64,000 nucleotides of DNA, taken from positions 62,001 through 126,000 of the forward strand of contig NZ_JABWRP020000015.1 of assembly GCF_014269035.2 (NCBI RefSeq), written 5' to 3'. Position numbers and translations under genes: made by a program. The notes under the pieces are model-generated. The model ran no database searches, was not told the DNA's origin, and worked only from the letters and a program-made list of their open reading frames with translations. This DNA comes from Pseudomonas vlassakiae. Lineage in GTDB: Bacteria > Pseudomonadota > Gammaproteobacteria > Pseudomonadales > Pseudomonadaceae. This document shows positions 29,595 to 38,338 of this stretch, piece by piece (the first letter of the stretch is position 1; each line of letters begins with the position of its first letter).

Positions 29595-29598
<4 letters not shown>

Positions 29599-30101
29599 TT
29601 GCCTGCCTCCTGCATCAGCGGCAGGGCTTCTTCAACGGCCGCGACAATGTTGCTGTAGGCGCCGCAACGGCACAGATTGCCGCTCATCTGCTCGCGTATG
29701 GCTTCGCGGCTGTCAGCCCGCCCTTCGCGGGCGAGGCCGACAGCCGAGCAAATCTGCCCTGGGGTGCAATAGCCGCACTGGAAAGCGTCATGGGTGATGA
29801 ACGCGCGCTGCATGGGGTGCAACTGGTCACCAGCGGCCAGCCCTTCGATGGTGACCAGTTCGGCGCCGTCGCACATGACCGCCAGGGTCAGGCAGGCATT
29901 CACCCGCCGGCCGTCACGCAACACGGTGCAGGCGCCGCACTGGCCGTGGTCACAGCCTTTCTTGGTGCCGGTCAGGTCGAGCTGCTCACGCAGCAGATCC
30001 AGCAGCGTCGTCCATGGCAGGACCTGCAGCGAGCGGGCCTGCCCGTTCAGTGTCAGGCTGATGGGGTGCGCCTGGGCGTCTTCGGGGGTGATTGCACGCA
30101 T
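29595..30101 (-). CDS. Molybdenum hydroxylase, [2Fe-2S] subunit (PaoA/YagT-like, no Tat leader)
   Basis: A 168-residue iron-sulfur subunit with two [2Fe-2S] sites: a plant-ferredoxin type (GCDHGQCGACTVL...NAC) and the C-terminal helical type (QCGYCTPGQ...GNLCRCGAY). E. coli PaoA starts with a twin-arginine leader. Here the protein begins MRAITPEDAQAHPISLTLNG with no RR motif or hydrophobic stretch, so the complex should stay in the cytoplasm. First gene of the three-gene operon. Confidence 0.9.
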
Positions 30102-30120
30102 GGGAGGTCCTCACGGTGGG

Positions 30121-31908
30121 TCATTTCTTGCCCGGCAATACCGAGCTGAGCACTTGTTTGGCCGTCTGCACGATGACGCCGGCCTGGTCCGGGTCGCCTT
30201 GCAGCAGGGTGCTGGCGAACTTCTTCGCTTGTTCCAGCTTGATATGCGGCGGCAGGGGCGGCACGTCGGGGTCGGTCTTGAACTCGATCAATACCGGCCG
30301 GTCGGCGGCCAGGGCCCGCTCCCAGGCGCCGGCGATGTCTTCTTCGCGCTCGACGTAGATGCCTTGCAGGCCGATGGAGATGGCGAACAGGTGGTAGGGC
30401 ACATCGGGTATCGATTGCGACGCCTCGAACTTCGGGTCGCCTTCCATCACCCGCTGCTCCCAGGTGACCTGGTTGAGGTCTTCGTTGTTGAACACGGCGC
30501 AGATCCATTGCGGGTTGCCCCACTGCTGCCAGTACTTGGCCACGGTGATCAGCTCGGCCAGGTTGCTCATCTGCATGGCGCCATCACCGACCAGGGCGAC
30601 CACGGCACGCTCTGGCTGAGCGAACTTGGCGGCGATCGCGTAGGGCACGGCCGCGCCCATGCTGGCCAGGCCGCCGGACAACGAGCACTGCATGCCCTGG
30701 CGGATTTGCAGGTCGCGGGCGAACCAGTTGGCGCAGGAGCCGGAATCGCTGGTGATGATGGCGTTGTCGGGCAGGCGTGGGGAAAGCTCGTGCACCACGC
30801 GTTGCGGGTTGATCGGCTCGGCTTTGACCAGCGCGCGTTTTTCCAGGGTCTTGTCCCAGTGCGCCCGCCAGCTTTCGACCTTTTCACGCCAGCGCCGGTC
30901 CGCCTTGTGCTCCAGCAGTGGCAGCAGCGCGTGCAGGGTTTGCGCGGCGTCGCCGACCAGGTTCACCTCCATCGGGTAGCGCAGGCTGAGCATGTCGGGT
31001 TGCAGGTCGATCTGCACGCCACGGGCCTGGCCTTCATTGGGCAGGAATTCGGAATACGGGAAGCCCGAGCCGATCATCAGCAGGGTGTCGCACTCGCTCA
31101 TCAGCCGGTAGCTGGGTTCGGTGCCGAGCAGGCCGATGGAACCGGTGACCCACGGCAGGTCGTCGGGCAGCACAGCCTTGCCCAGCAGCGCCTTGGCCAC
31201 GCCTGCGCCGAGCTTTTCCGCGGCCGCAATGACCTGCTCGGTGGCCTGCAGCGCGCCGGCCCCAACCAGTATCGCCACCTTGCGCCCAGCGTTGAGCACG
31301 TCGGCGGCGCGCTGCAGGTCCTCGTCGAAGGGGACTACCTTGGGCTTGCTGTAGCCGATGCCGGAATGCACCGTGCCATGGGCTTTGGGCGGCTCGTTGT
31401 AGGGCAGGTCCTGCAGATCGTTGGGCAGGATGATGGCGGTGACCCGGCGCTCACCGACCGCGGTGCGCACCGCGCGGTCGAGCAGGTGGCGGACCTGTTC
31501 CGGCGTGGACGCTTGCTGGACGAAGGCACCGGCCACGTCCTTGAACATCGACAGCAGGTCGAGCTCTTGCTGGTAGTGCCCGCCAAGCGCGGCGCGCGCC
31601 TGCTGACCGACGATGGCCAGCACCGGTTGGTGGTCCATGCGTGCATCGTACAGGCCGGTGAGCAGGTGCGAGGCGCCGGGGCCGGAGGTGGCGATGCACA
31701 CGCCCAGTTCGCCGGTGAACTTGGCGTGGGCGCTGGCCATGAACGCGGCCATTTCTTCGTGGCGGGCCTGGATGAACTCGATCTTGCCCTTGGCCCGGTT
31801 CAGGGCGCCGAACACGCCATTGATGCCATCGCCAGGGTAGCCAAAGATGCGCCGCACGCCCCATTGATACAAGCGCTCCACCAGAAAGTCGCCTACCGTG
31901 CCAGTCAT
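30121..31908 (-). CDS. Thiamine-diphosphate-dependent enzyme, pyruvate oxidase/acetolactate synthase-like
   Basis: A 595-residue ThDP enzyme with three domains. The N-terminal Pyr domain has YPGDGINGVFGAL and the activating Glu in ARHEEMAAF; a central domain follows; the C-terminal PP domain has GDGAMQMSNLAEL...NNEDLN for Mg-ThDP. The combination resembles PoxB-like enzymes rather than IlvB (no regulatory subunit nearby). It probably decarboxylates pyruvate or another 2-oxoacid. ATG at 31908, with GGGAGA upstream. Twenty bases separate its stop from the molybdenum hydroxylase operon, so it could lead that operon: an aldehyde-producing decarboxylase followed by an aldehyde oxidase is an attractive but unproven pairing. 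Confidence 0.85.
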   Translation of the reverse strand: MTGTVGDFLVERLYQWGVRRIFGYPGDGINGVFGALNRAKGKIEFIQARHEEMAAFMASAHAKFTGELGVCIATSGPGASHLLTGLYDARMDHQPVLAIVGQQARAALGGHYQQELDLLSMFKDVAGAFVQQASTPEQVRHLLDRAVRTAVGERRVTAIILPNDLQDLPYNEPPKAHGTVHSGIGYSKPKVVPFDEDLQRAADVLNAGRKVAILVGAGALQATEQVIAAAEKLGAGVAKALLGKAVLPDDLPWVTGSIGLLGTEPSYRLMSECDTLLMIGSGFPYSEFLPNEGQARGVQIDLQPDMLSLRYPMEVNLVGDAAQTLHALLPLLEHKADRRWREKVESWRAHWDKTLEKRALVKAEPINPQRVVHELSPRLPDNAIITSDSGSCANWFARDLQIRQGMQCSLSGGLASMGAAVPYAIAAKFAQPERAVVALVGDGAMQMSNLAELITVAKYWQQWGNPQWICAVFNNEDLNQVTWEQRVMEGDPKFEASQSIPDVPYHLFAISIGLQGIYVEREEDIAGAWERALAADRPVLIEFKTDPDVPPLPPHIKLEQAKKFASTLLQGDPDQAGVIVQTAKQVLSSVLPGKK

Positions 31909-32051
31909 CGTCTTCTCCCAGAATGTGCTCGATAGGGGTCTGGACTTGGCCGGCTTCGGGAAAGTTTCACCCGTGTTCACGTCTGTCGGCTGACCGGAAC
32001 CTCGTCGTCCTCGCAGGCTTCCCAGGCACATCGACCCACTGATCAGGACCC

Positions 32052-32591
32052 ATGCAGATGAGCGCTATCGACACCACCAGCGGCAACTTGCAGACCCTGC
32101 TTTTCGACGATGACGGGGCCACACCCAACAACCGACTTCCGGTACTGCTGTACCGGTTTCAGCTTGCCCCTGCAGAGGACAATGCCAGTGCGTTCGAGGC
32201 GCTGTTCTCGGCCCACCAGTGGGCACCGCTATGGCGTGCCGGCATCTTCGACTACCACCATTTTCACCCCAACGCCCACGAGGCCCTGGGCGTCGCCAGG
32301 GGGCATGCCCAGGTCACCCTTGGCGGCGAAGCGGGGCAGACGCTGAGTGTCAAAGTGGGGGATGTGCTGGTGTTGCCGGCGGGTACCGGTCATCGCTGCG
32401 TAGAAGCCAGCGATGACTTTCTGGTGGTCGGCGCCTATCCGCACGGGCAGGAGCAGTACGACATCCAGCGTCCCGATCGGGCAAGGCACCAACAGGCGTT
32501 GGCGCGCATCGCTGCCGTCCCCGTCCCCGCGCAGGATCCGGCCACCGGCATGCAGATGACCCACTGGCATAACCGAACCTCGAACGACTGA
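32052..32591 (+). CDS. Cupin-domain protein, YjlB-like
   Basis: A 179-residue single-cupin protein. Metal-binding motif 1 is HFHPNAHEALGVARG and motif 2 is VLPAGTGHRCV, with the LLYRFQL and HGQEQYDI segments typical of the YjlB group. Activity in this family is not established. Two ATG codons (32052 and 32058) are possible; the AGGA at 32045-32048 is better spaced for the second. Divergent from the ThDP enzyme across 143 bp and convergent with the Met-type transporter operon. Confidence 0.8.
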   Translation: MQMSAIDTTSGNLQTLLFDDDGATPNNRLPVLLYRFQLAPAEDNASAFEALFSAHQWAPLWRAGIFDYHHFHPNAHEALGVARGHAQVTLGGEAGQTLSVKVGDVLVLPAGTGHRCVEASDDFLVVGAYPHGQEQYDIQRPDRARHQQALARIAAVPVPAQDPATGMQMTHWHNRTSND

Positions 32592-32644
32592 GGGCGCGCA
32601 TGGCCCTGTAGCCTGCGCGGCCTGGACGCTGTGGCCCTGGGCTG

Positions 32645-33658
32645 TCAAACCCACTCGACCCGGTCGGCCAGCCGGCTGGCCCGTTGCATCAGCACGTCGG
32701 CCGGGGTCGCGTTGCTTATCGCCAGGCGCAAGCGCCCGAGGTAGCGGCCTTGAATAGGCTCGATGGAAGCCGAATGCAGGTTCACACCTTCGCCCAGTGC
32801 TGCGCTGATAGCCGGCAGGTCAGGCTGCAAGTGCTGGTTTCCGGTGTAGTGCAGGTCGATATAACGCTGACCGGGGTGGCTGGCCTGGCGCGGCAGGGCG
32901 GCGTCGCTCAGGAGGATGCGGCTGACAGGGTGTTGGGGATTGCCAAACACTTGCCACACCTCGCCGGCCTCGACGATACGGCCTTGTTCCAGCACTGCCA
33001 CGCGGTCGCACAGGTCACGTATCACCTGCATTTCGTGGGTGATCAGGACGATGGTCAGGCCCAGCCGCTGGTTGATGTCGCGCAACAGCTCAAGCACCGA
33101 CTCGGTACTTTGCGGGTCGAGTGCCGAGGTGGCCTCGTCGCACAGCAGGATCTGCGGTTGCAACACCAGCGCCCGGGCAATGCCGACGCGCTGCTTCTGG
33201 CCGCCTGACAGTTGCGCCGGGTAGGTCCCGGCGCGTTCTGCCAGGCCCACCAGCTGCAACAATTCCCGCACCCGGGCGGCGCGCTGCGCGTGAGGCACAC
33301 CGGCCATGCGCAGCGGCAGCTCGACATTCTCCCAGACGCTGCTGTTGGCCAGCAGGTTGAAGTGCTGGAAGATCATCGCCACCTTGCGCCGCAGGCTCTG
33401 CAGGGGCTTGCCCTGCAGGCCGGCAATGTCCTGGCCGTCGATCAGCACCTGGCCAGCGCTGGGCGCCTCCAGGCGATTGAGCAGGCGCAGCAGCGAGGAC
33501 TTGCCTGCGCCACTGCGGCCGATGATGCCGAACACCTCGCCGCGGCGTATCTCCAGGTCGATGGCATCCAGCGCGCTGACCCCGCCGTAGCGCTTGTGGA
33601 TGCCCTGCAGCTGTACGTGGGCCAGGGCTGGCTGGAGCTGCTGCTGAAAGCGGCTCAT
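32645..33658 (-). CDS. metN: Methionine-type ABC transporter ATP-binding protein (MetN-like)
   Basis: A 337-residue ATPase of the MetN family: Walker A GRSGAGKSS, signature LSGGQKQRVG, Walker B ILLCDEATSALDPQ. The C-terminal about 80 residues (ALGEGVNLHSASIEPIQG...) form the NIL/ACT-like domain that in MetN senses methionine. Last gene of the leftward sulfur operon. Given the company of two sulfur-type oxygenases, the cargo may be a methionine derivative or another organosulfur compound rather than L-methionine. Confidence 0.88.
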   Translation of the reverse strand: MSRFQQQLQPALAHVQLQGIHKRYGGVSALDAIDLEIRRGEVFGIIGRSGAGKSSLLRLLNRLEAPSAGQVLIDGQDIAGLQGKPLQSLRRKVAMIFQHFNLLANSSVWENVELPLRMAGVPHAQRAARVRELLQLVGLAERAGTYPAQLSGGQKQRVGIARALVLQPQILLCDEATSALDPQSTESVLELLRDINQRLGLTIVLITHEMQVIRDLCDRVAVLEQGRIVEAGEVWQVFGNPQHPVSRILLSDAALPRQASHPGQRYIDLHYTGNQHLQPDLPAISAALGEGVNLHSASIEPIQGRYLGRLRLAISNATPADVLMQRASRLADRVEWV

Positions 33659-33661
33659 GGC

Positions 33662-34432
33662 TCAGAACCCCGGGGCGATCTGGCCCTTGTAGCGGGTCAG
33701 GATGAAATTGCGCACTTCGGGCGAGTTGAGTGCCTTGGCCAGTTTCTGGATACCGGGGTCCTGCAGGTTGTCGGGGCGGGCGACCAGGTACTCGACATAC
33801 AGGTCCTTGCCTTTCTCGACGATCAGCGCGCTGTTGGTGTCGATACCCGCCTCCAGTGCGTAGTTGGCGAAAACGAAGGCCAGGTCCACCTGCTTGACCG
33901 AACGGGCCAGCATGGCGCCTTCCAGTTCGCGGATCTTCAGATGGCGCGGGTTGTCGGTGATGTCACGCTGGGTGGATTGCGGGTTGGCCGGGTCCTTGAG
34001 CTTGAGCAATCCGGCCTCGGCCAGCAGCACCAGGGCGCGGCCGGTGTTCACCGGGTCGTTGGGGATGGCCACGCTAGCGCCATCGGGCAGCTCGGCCAAA
34101 GTCTTGTACTTGGCCGAGTAGGCGCCGAACGGCTCGATGTGCACACCGACCACCGGGACCAGGTCGGTATGCCGGGTCTGGTTGAAGTCGTTGAGGAACG
34201 GCCGGTACTGGTAGTAGTTGGCATCCAGGTGCTTTTGCGCCAGTTGCAGGTTGGGCTGGATGAAGTCGTTGAACACCTTGATGTCAAGGTCCACGCCCTC
34301 CTTGGCCAGGGCTGGCTTGACGAATTCGAGGATCTCGGCGTGGGGCACCGGCGTGGCGCCGACCACCAGATGTTCGGCGGCCTGTGCGCTGAAGGCGATG
34401 AAGGCGGCGAGGGCAGTGAGGGTCTTTCTCAT
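33662..34432 (-). CDS. MetQ/NlpA-family substrate-binding protein
   Basis: A 256-residue binding protein of the NlpA (MetQ) family: VVGATPVPHAEILEFVKP at the mature N-terminus and the DANYYQYRPFLNDFN segment. The signal peptide (MRKTLTALAAFIAFSAQA) has no lipobox Cys, so it is a soluble periplasmic protein, unlike lipoprotein MetQ. It lies between metI- and metN-like genes with only three bases to the latter. Confidence 0.88.
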   Translation of the reverse strand: MRKTLTALAAFIAFSAQAAEHLVVGATPVPHAEILEFVKPALAKEGVDLDIKVFNDFIQPNLQLAQKHLDANYYQYRPFLNDFNQTRHTDLVPVVGVHIEPFGAYSAKYKTLAELPDGASVAIPNDPVNTGRALVLLAEAGLLKLKDPANPQSTQRDITDNPRHLKIRELEGAMLARSVKQVDLAFVFANYALEAGIDTNSALIVEKGKDLYVEYLVARPDNLQDPGIQKLAKALNSPEVRNFILTRYKGQIAPGF

Positions 34433-34454
34433 GATGGGGATACCTTGAAGGGAT

Positions 34455-35120
34455 TCAGCGTCGGGTGAAATGTCTTACCAGGCGGTCACCGCTCATCTGC
34501 AACACCTGCACCAGCAGGATCAGCAGCAGCACGGTGACCACCATCACATCGGTCTGGAAGCGCTGGTAGCCGAAGCGGATCGCCAGGTCGCCGAGGCCGC
34601 CGCCGCCGATCACGCCGGCCATGGCGGTGTAGTCGACCAGCACGATGGCGGTGACCGTGACGGCCGCGATCAGCCCGGTGCGCGCTTCGGGCAGCAGGGT
34701 GTAGCGGATGATCTGGGCGATGCTGCCGCCCATGGCCTGGCTGGCCTCTACCAGGCCGCGGTCGACTTCGCGCAGGGCGGTTTCCACCAGGCGGGCGAAG
34801 AACGGCGTGCAACCGACCACCAGCGGCGGGATGGTGCCCTTGACCCCGAGGGAGGTGCCGGTCAGCAGCGTGGTCAACGGGATCAGCACGATCAGCAGGA
34901 TGATGAACGGCAGCGAACGCAGCACGTTGACCACCACGGAGAGGCTGCGGTAGAGCGGCCCGTTGGCGAGCAGTTGGCGTTGCCCGGTGAGGTACAGCAA
35001 TACCCCCAGGGGCAGGCCGAACAGCACCGTGAAGCCCAGTGCCGCGCCCAGCATGCTCAGGGTGTCGAGGCAGGCCTGGGCGATTTCACCCCAATCGAGG
35101 TTGCTCAGCAGTTCGTTCAT
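34455..35120 (-). CDS. metI: Methionine-type ABC transporter permease (MetI-like)
   Basis: A 221-residue permease with about five membrane segments and the MetI docking loop (EASQAMGGSIAQIIRYTLLPEA). SLPFIILLIVLIPLTT is also typical of the family. Its start overlaps the stop of the flavin monooxygenase gene by four bases, tying transport to oxidation in one translation unit. Confidence 0.9.
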   Translation of the reverse strand: MNELLSNLDWGEIAQACLDTLSMLGAALGFTVLFGLPLGVLLYLTGQRQLLANGPLYRSLSVVVNVLRSLPFIILLIVLIPLTTLLTGTSLGVKGTIPPLVVGCTPFFARLVETALREVDRGLVEASQAMGGSIAQIIRYTLLPEARTGLIAAVTVTAIVLVDYTAMAGVIGGGGLGDLAIRFGYQRFQTDVMVVTVLLLILLVQVLQMSGDRLVRHFTRR

Positions 35121-36487
35121 CGGCGAGCCTCACGGCGCAGCGCGGCGACCGGGTGCGATCCGCCCAGGCGGTCACCGCGGCCGAACAGCTTGTTGCGCAA
35201 CGTGCCAGGTGGGTAGGCACGCTTGAACAACCCGCGGGCCTGCAGCTCCGGCACCAGCAGGTCGACCACCGCTGCAAAGGTTTCCGGCGCGACCACGCTG
35301 GCCAGGTTGAAGCCATCGACGCCGGTTTCCTCCACCCATTCCTGCAATTGATCGGCCACGGTCTGTGCCGAGCCTACCAGCACCGGGCCGTCGCCACCGA
35401 TGGCGCAATATTCGGCAATTTCGGCGGTGGTCCAGGTGCGTGTCGGGTCGGCGCGGGTGAAGGCCTCCACGGCGGACTGGATGGCGTCGCTGGGCACGTC
35501 GCGCAGCACCTGGTCGGGGGCGTATTCGGCGAAGTCGATACCGGTCCAGCCGGCCATCAGCGTCAAGGCGCCGCTGGCGCTGGCGTACTGGCGATACTCG
35601 TCGAGCAGGGCCAGCGCCTGCTGGTCGGTCGGCGCGACGATGACCGTCAGTTGTTCGAGGATCTGTACCTCATCGGCCGCGCGGCCGGCGGCAGCCACTG
35701 CCGCCCGCAGTTCGGCCACCTGCTTGCGCAGCACCGCCTTGCTGGGGGCGGCGACGAACACGCACTCGGCATGGGCGGCGGCGAAGGCTCGGCCGCGGCT
35801 CGAGGCGCCGGCCTGGTAGATCACCGGCGAGCGTTGCGGCGAGGGCTCGCTCAAGTGAAAACCCGGCACCTTGAACCAGGTGCCCTGGTGGTCGATGCCG
35901 TGGACCTTGCGCGGGTCGGCATACACCCCGGTCGCCCGGTCGGCCTGGACCGCATCGTCTTCCCAGCTGGTTTCCCAGAGCTTGTAGCAGACCTGCAGGT
36001 ATTCCTCGGCCAGTGCATAACGCTGATCGTGGCTGAGTGGCGGTTGCCCCAGGTTGCGTGCGCCGCTGGCCAGGTAAGAGGTGACGATGTTCCAGCCGGC
36101 GCGCCCCTGGGTCAGGTGATCGAGGGTGCTCATGCGCCGGGCGAACGGGTAGGGGTGCTCGAACGACACCGATGCGGTCACGCCGAAACCCAGGTGGCGG
36201 GTGGCAGCGGCCATGGCCGGTACCAGCTGCAACGGGTCGTTGACCGGTACTTGGGCAGCGCTGCGCAAGGCCGCGTCGGCATTGCCGCCATACACGTCAT
36301 AGACGCCCAGCACGTCGGCGATGAACAACCCGTCGATGCAGCCCCGCTCCAGGGTCTTGGCAAGCTCAACCCAATAGTGGATGTCGGTATAGCGGGTGGC
36401 CTGGTCCCGCGGGTGGCGCCAGAGCCCTGGCGAAAGATGGCCGACGGTGTTCATGGCAAAGGCATTGAGGCGGATCTGCTTGGTCAT
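35117..36487 (-). CDS. Luciferase-like FMNH2-dependent monooxygenase (NtaA/SnaA/DszA family), sulfur operon
   Basis: A 456-residue LLM-class oxygenase: MTKQIRLNAFAMNTVGHLSPG at the start, WRHPRDQ, LFIADVLGVYDVYGG, TQGRAGWNIVTSYL and YQAGASSRGR at the flavin site. Relatives oxidise sulfones, sulfonates or aminopolycarboxylates to release sulfite or an amine. It follows the SfnB-like gene by 12 bp and overlaps metI. No flavin reductase gene is in this operon, so reduced flavin must come from elsewhere. It is clearly a different branch from the enzyme at 8485-9813. Confidence 0.87.
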   Translation of the reverse strand: MTKQIRLNAFAMNTVGHLSPGLWRHPRDQATRYTDIHYWVELAKTLERGCIDGLFIADVLGVYDVYGGNADAALRSAAQVPVNDPLQLVPAMAAATRHLGFGVTASVSFEHPYPFARRMSTLDHLTQGRAGWNIVTSYLASGARNLGQPPLSHDQRYALAEEYLQVCYKLWETSWEDDAVQADRATGVYADPRKVHGIDHQGTWFKVPGFHLSEPSPQRSPVIYQAGASSRGRAFAAAHAECVFVAAPSKAVLRKQVAELRAAVAAAGRAADEVQILEQLTVIVAPTDQQALALLDEYRQYASASGALTLMAGWTGIDFAEYAPDQVLRDVPSDAIQSAVEAFTRADPTRTWTTAEIAEYCAIGGDGPVLVGSAQTVADQLQEWVEETGVDGFNLASVVAPETFAAVVDLLVPELQARGLFKRAYPPGTLRNKLFGRGDRLGGSHPVAALRREARR

Positions 36488-36499
36488 GGTCGCGCGGCC

Positions 36500-37723
36500 T
36501 CAGTTCCAGTCATGGCGGGCAGGCTTGACGCCGTTCAAGGCCCAGTTGCCGACCAGGTGATATTTCCAGCGCACCGGGTCGTGCAGGGTATGCACCCGGG
36601 CGTTGCGCCAGTGGCGGTCGAAGTTGTGCTGCGTCAGCGACGAGCGCGTGCCGCCCAGTTCGAACAGGCGGTTGCTGGCCTCGATGGCCACCTCGGTGGT
36701 GAGCACCTTGGCCTTGGCCACGGCCACCGAGGCCAGGGCCACGTTGTCTTCATCCGGTGCCGGTCTGGCCGCGTCCAGCGCCAGGCCGGCGCGCTCCAGC
36801 AGCGCCTCGGCCGCTTCCTGGCGGATTTCCAGTGAGCCGACCTGGATGATGGTCAGCGGGTCTTCGCTGGCCTTTTCGACCTTGGCGTCGATCCACGGGC
36901 GGGCGTGCTGGCGCACGAAGGCGATGGTGTCGTCCAGCGCCGCACGGCCGATGCCGGCATCGATGGCGGCGGTGGTCAGCTGGGCGAAGGGGCCGGCCAG
37001 GGTCGGGCTCTCGTAGGAGCGGTAGCTGGGGAACAGGTTGAACGCCGGTACCCGCAGGCCATCGAGCAGCACGGTACCGCTGGAGGTGGTGCGCTGGCCG
37101 ATACTGCTCCAGTCGTCGACGATCACCAGGCCAGGCGTGCCGCGTTCGACGAATGCCAATTGCGCACGGTCCTGCTCATCCAGCGCCAGTACCCCGATCC
37201 AGTGGGCATACAACGAGCCGGTGCAGTAGCCTTTGCGCCCATCGATGCGAAAGCCGTCGCCTTCGGCCACCAGGCGTGTACGGATGTCCTGGACGGTCTT
37301 GCCGCCGGTTTCCGACAAGGCATTGGCAAAGCGATGGCCCTGCAGCACCAGGCCGAAGAAGTGGCGCTGTTGTTCGGCGGTGCCTTGCAGGCGGATGTCT
37401 TCGAGCAGGCAGTAGTGATTCTGCGGAATCTGCCCCAACGAGGGGTCGGCGGCCGAGACGATGGCGATGACGCGCGCGAGCGTGGCGTACGAGACCTCGG
37501 CACCGCCATGGGCCCGTGGCACGGTGATGCCCCACAGCCCGCTGTTGGAGAAGGCGTCGACAATGTCTGCCGGTACATGCCGCTGTCGATCGCGTTCGGC
37601 CGCGCCTTCGCGCAACAGTGCAGCGACTTGGTGGGCGACGGCGATCGCCTCGCCGTCGTCTTTGATGATGTGGGCTGCAGGGCGGCGGATTTCGTAGGCT
37701 GCAGAGAGGATTTCGCTAGGCAT
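36500..37723 (-). CDS. SfnB-like sulfur acquisition oxidoreductase (acyl-CoA dehydrogenase fold)
   Basis: A 407-residue flavoprotein with the acyl-CoA dehydrogenase fold, of the SfnB/DszC-type monooxygenase group: LWGITVPRAHGGAEVSY, ANALSETGGKT, DGRKGYCTGSLYA and a C-terminal HWRNARVHTLHDPVRWK. Such enzymes use FMNH2 to oxygenate sulfur compounds during sulfur limitation. I chose the ATG at 37723 (MPSEILSAA); a TTG six bases earlier is also open. It is the first gene behind the -24/-12 promoter and heads an operon of five. Confidence 0.88.
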   Translation of the reverse strand: MPSEILSAAYEIRRPAAHIIKDDGEAIAVAHQVAALLREGAAERDRQRHVPADIVDAFSNSGLWGITVPRAHGGAEVSYATLARVIAIVSAADPSLGQIPQNHYCLLEDIRLQGTAEQQRHFFGLVLQGHRFANALSETGGKTVQDIRTRLVAEGDGFRIDGRKGYCTGSLYAHWIGVLALDEQDRAQLAFVERGTPGLVIVDDWSSIGQRTTSSGTVLLDGLRVPAFNLFPSYRSYESPTLAGPFAQLTTAAIDAGIGRAALDDTIAFVRQHARPWIDAKVEKASEDPLTIIQVGSLEIRQEAAEALLERAGLALDAARPAPDEDNVALASVAVAKAKVLTTEVAIEASNRLFELGGTRSSLTQHNFDRHWRNARVHTLHDPVRWKYHLVGNWALNGVKPARHDWN

Positions 37724-37756
37724 GGACAACTCGATGTGTAGTCGGACGACTTCACA

Positions 37757-37773
37757 TTGCAGCTGTTGTGCCA
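37757..37773 (-). promoter_or_regulatory. Sigma-54 (-24/-12) promoter of the sulfur-scavenging operon
   Basis: Read leftward the sequence is TGGCAC-AACAG-CTGCA, against the consensus TGGCAC-N5-TTGCA, with one mismatch and the exact 12-bp GG-to-GC step. Transcription would start near 37747, giving a leader of about 24 bases. Sigma-54 control fits the SfnR-type activators known for sulfone/sulfur-source genes in P. putida. Confidence 0.7.
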
Positions 37774-37841
37774 GCCCCGGAAGTGCCGCAAACCAGGGCC
37801 TTGCAGCCAGCCGGGGGCGAGCGTCCGTGTGTGGATCGCCG

Positions 37842-37874
37842 CCAACTGTTGGCCGGCTGTTGCCTGTGCAACAG
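37842..37874. promoter_or_regulatory. Two palindromes, candidate enhancer sites for the sigma-54 promoter
   Basis: CCAAC-T-GTTGG (37842-37852) and CTGTTGC-CTGT-GCAACAG (37857-37874) are both perfect dyads sharing the CTGTTG core. They lie roughly 100-125 bp upstream of the expected transcription start, where enhancer-binding activators of sigma-54 usually bind. The second also borders the stop of the neighbouring gene, so a terminator role is an alternative, though no T run follows. Confidence 0.45.
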
Positions 37875-37876
37875 TG

Positions 37877-38257
37877 TCAGGCGCTTTTGCGCAGGGCTGC
37901 CACCAGTTCGGCCTTGGTCATGGTCGAGCGACCTTTGATGTCCTTGCTGCGCGCCTCCTTGAGCAGGCTTGCCTTGGTCTGGCTTTCCAGCGAGCTGCCG
38001 GATGAGCGGGCGTGCCCTTCGCGTGACTTCGCTGCACGCCTGGCCGAGTCCGAACGGGCCGTCTTCTTCTCGCCGGCGGAGGTCTTGCTGCCTGAACCGC
38101 CTGACTTCTCGCCGCCCCCGGACTGCTTGTTGACGGTGGCCCAGGCGCGCGCCTCGGCTTCATCCTTCGACACGCCCTTGTGCTCGTAGCTCTCTTCGAT
38201 ATGCTCGGCCTTGCGCTTCTGCTTGTCGGTGTATTTGTCCTTGTCGCCGCGTGGCAT
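37877..38257 (-). CDS. Small protein with C-terminal Rho_N-type helix domain
   Basis: A 126-residue very hydrophilic protein. The N-terminal third (DKYTDKQKRKAEHIEESYEHKG) is a charged helix of the type seen in ChaB-like or plasmid-stabilisation annotations. A Gly/Ser/Lys-rich linker follows, and the last 35 residues (SLLKEARSKDIKGRSTMTKAEL) form a Rho N-terminal (SAP-like) helix-extended-helix that often binds nucleic acid. ATG at 38257, with AGGAG eight bases upstream; a GTG three codons earlier is in frame. Likely a stress-linked nucleoid- or RNA-associated protein; function unproven. Confidence 0.75.
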   Translation of the reverse strand: MPRGDKDKYTDKQKRKAEHIEESYEHKGVSKDEAEARAWATVNKQSGGGEKSGGSGSKTSAGEKKTARSDSARRAAKSREGHARSSGSSLESQTKASLLKEARSKDIKGRSTMTKAELVAALRKSA

Positions 38258-38338
38258 GGCATTCACTCCTGCGTGGTGTACCTGAAGGGTTGAAGGCCTG
38301 GGGCGCCCGGAGTGCCATTGAATGGACGGACGGTGCGC

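Noticed and set aside
37857..37874. CTGTTGC/GCAACAG palindrome as a terminator of the Rho_N-type gene
   Set aside because: No T run follows and its position suits an enhancer site for the sigma-54 promoter better; the terminator reading is not excluded.
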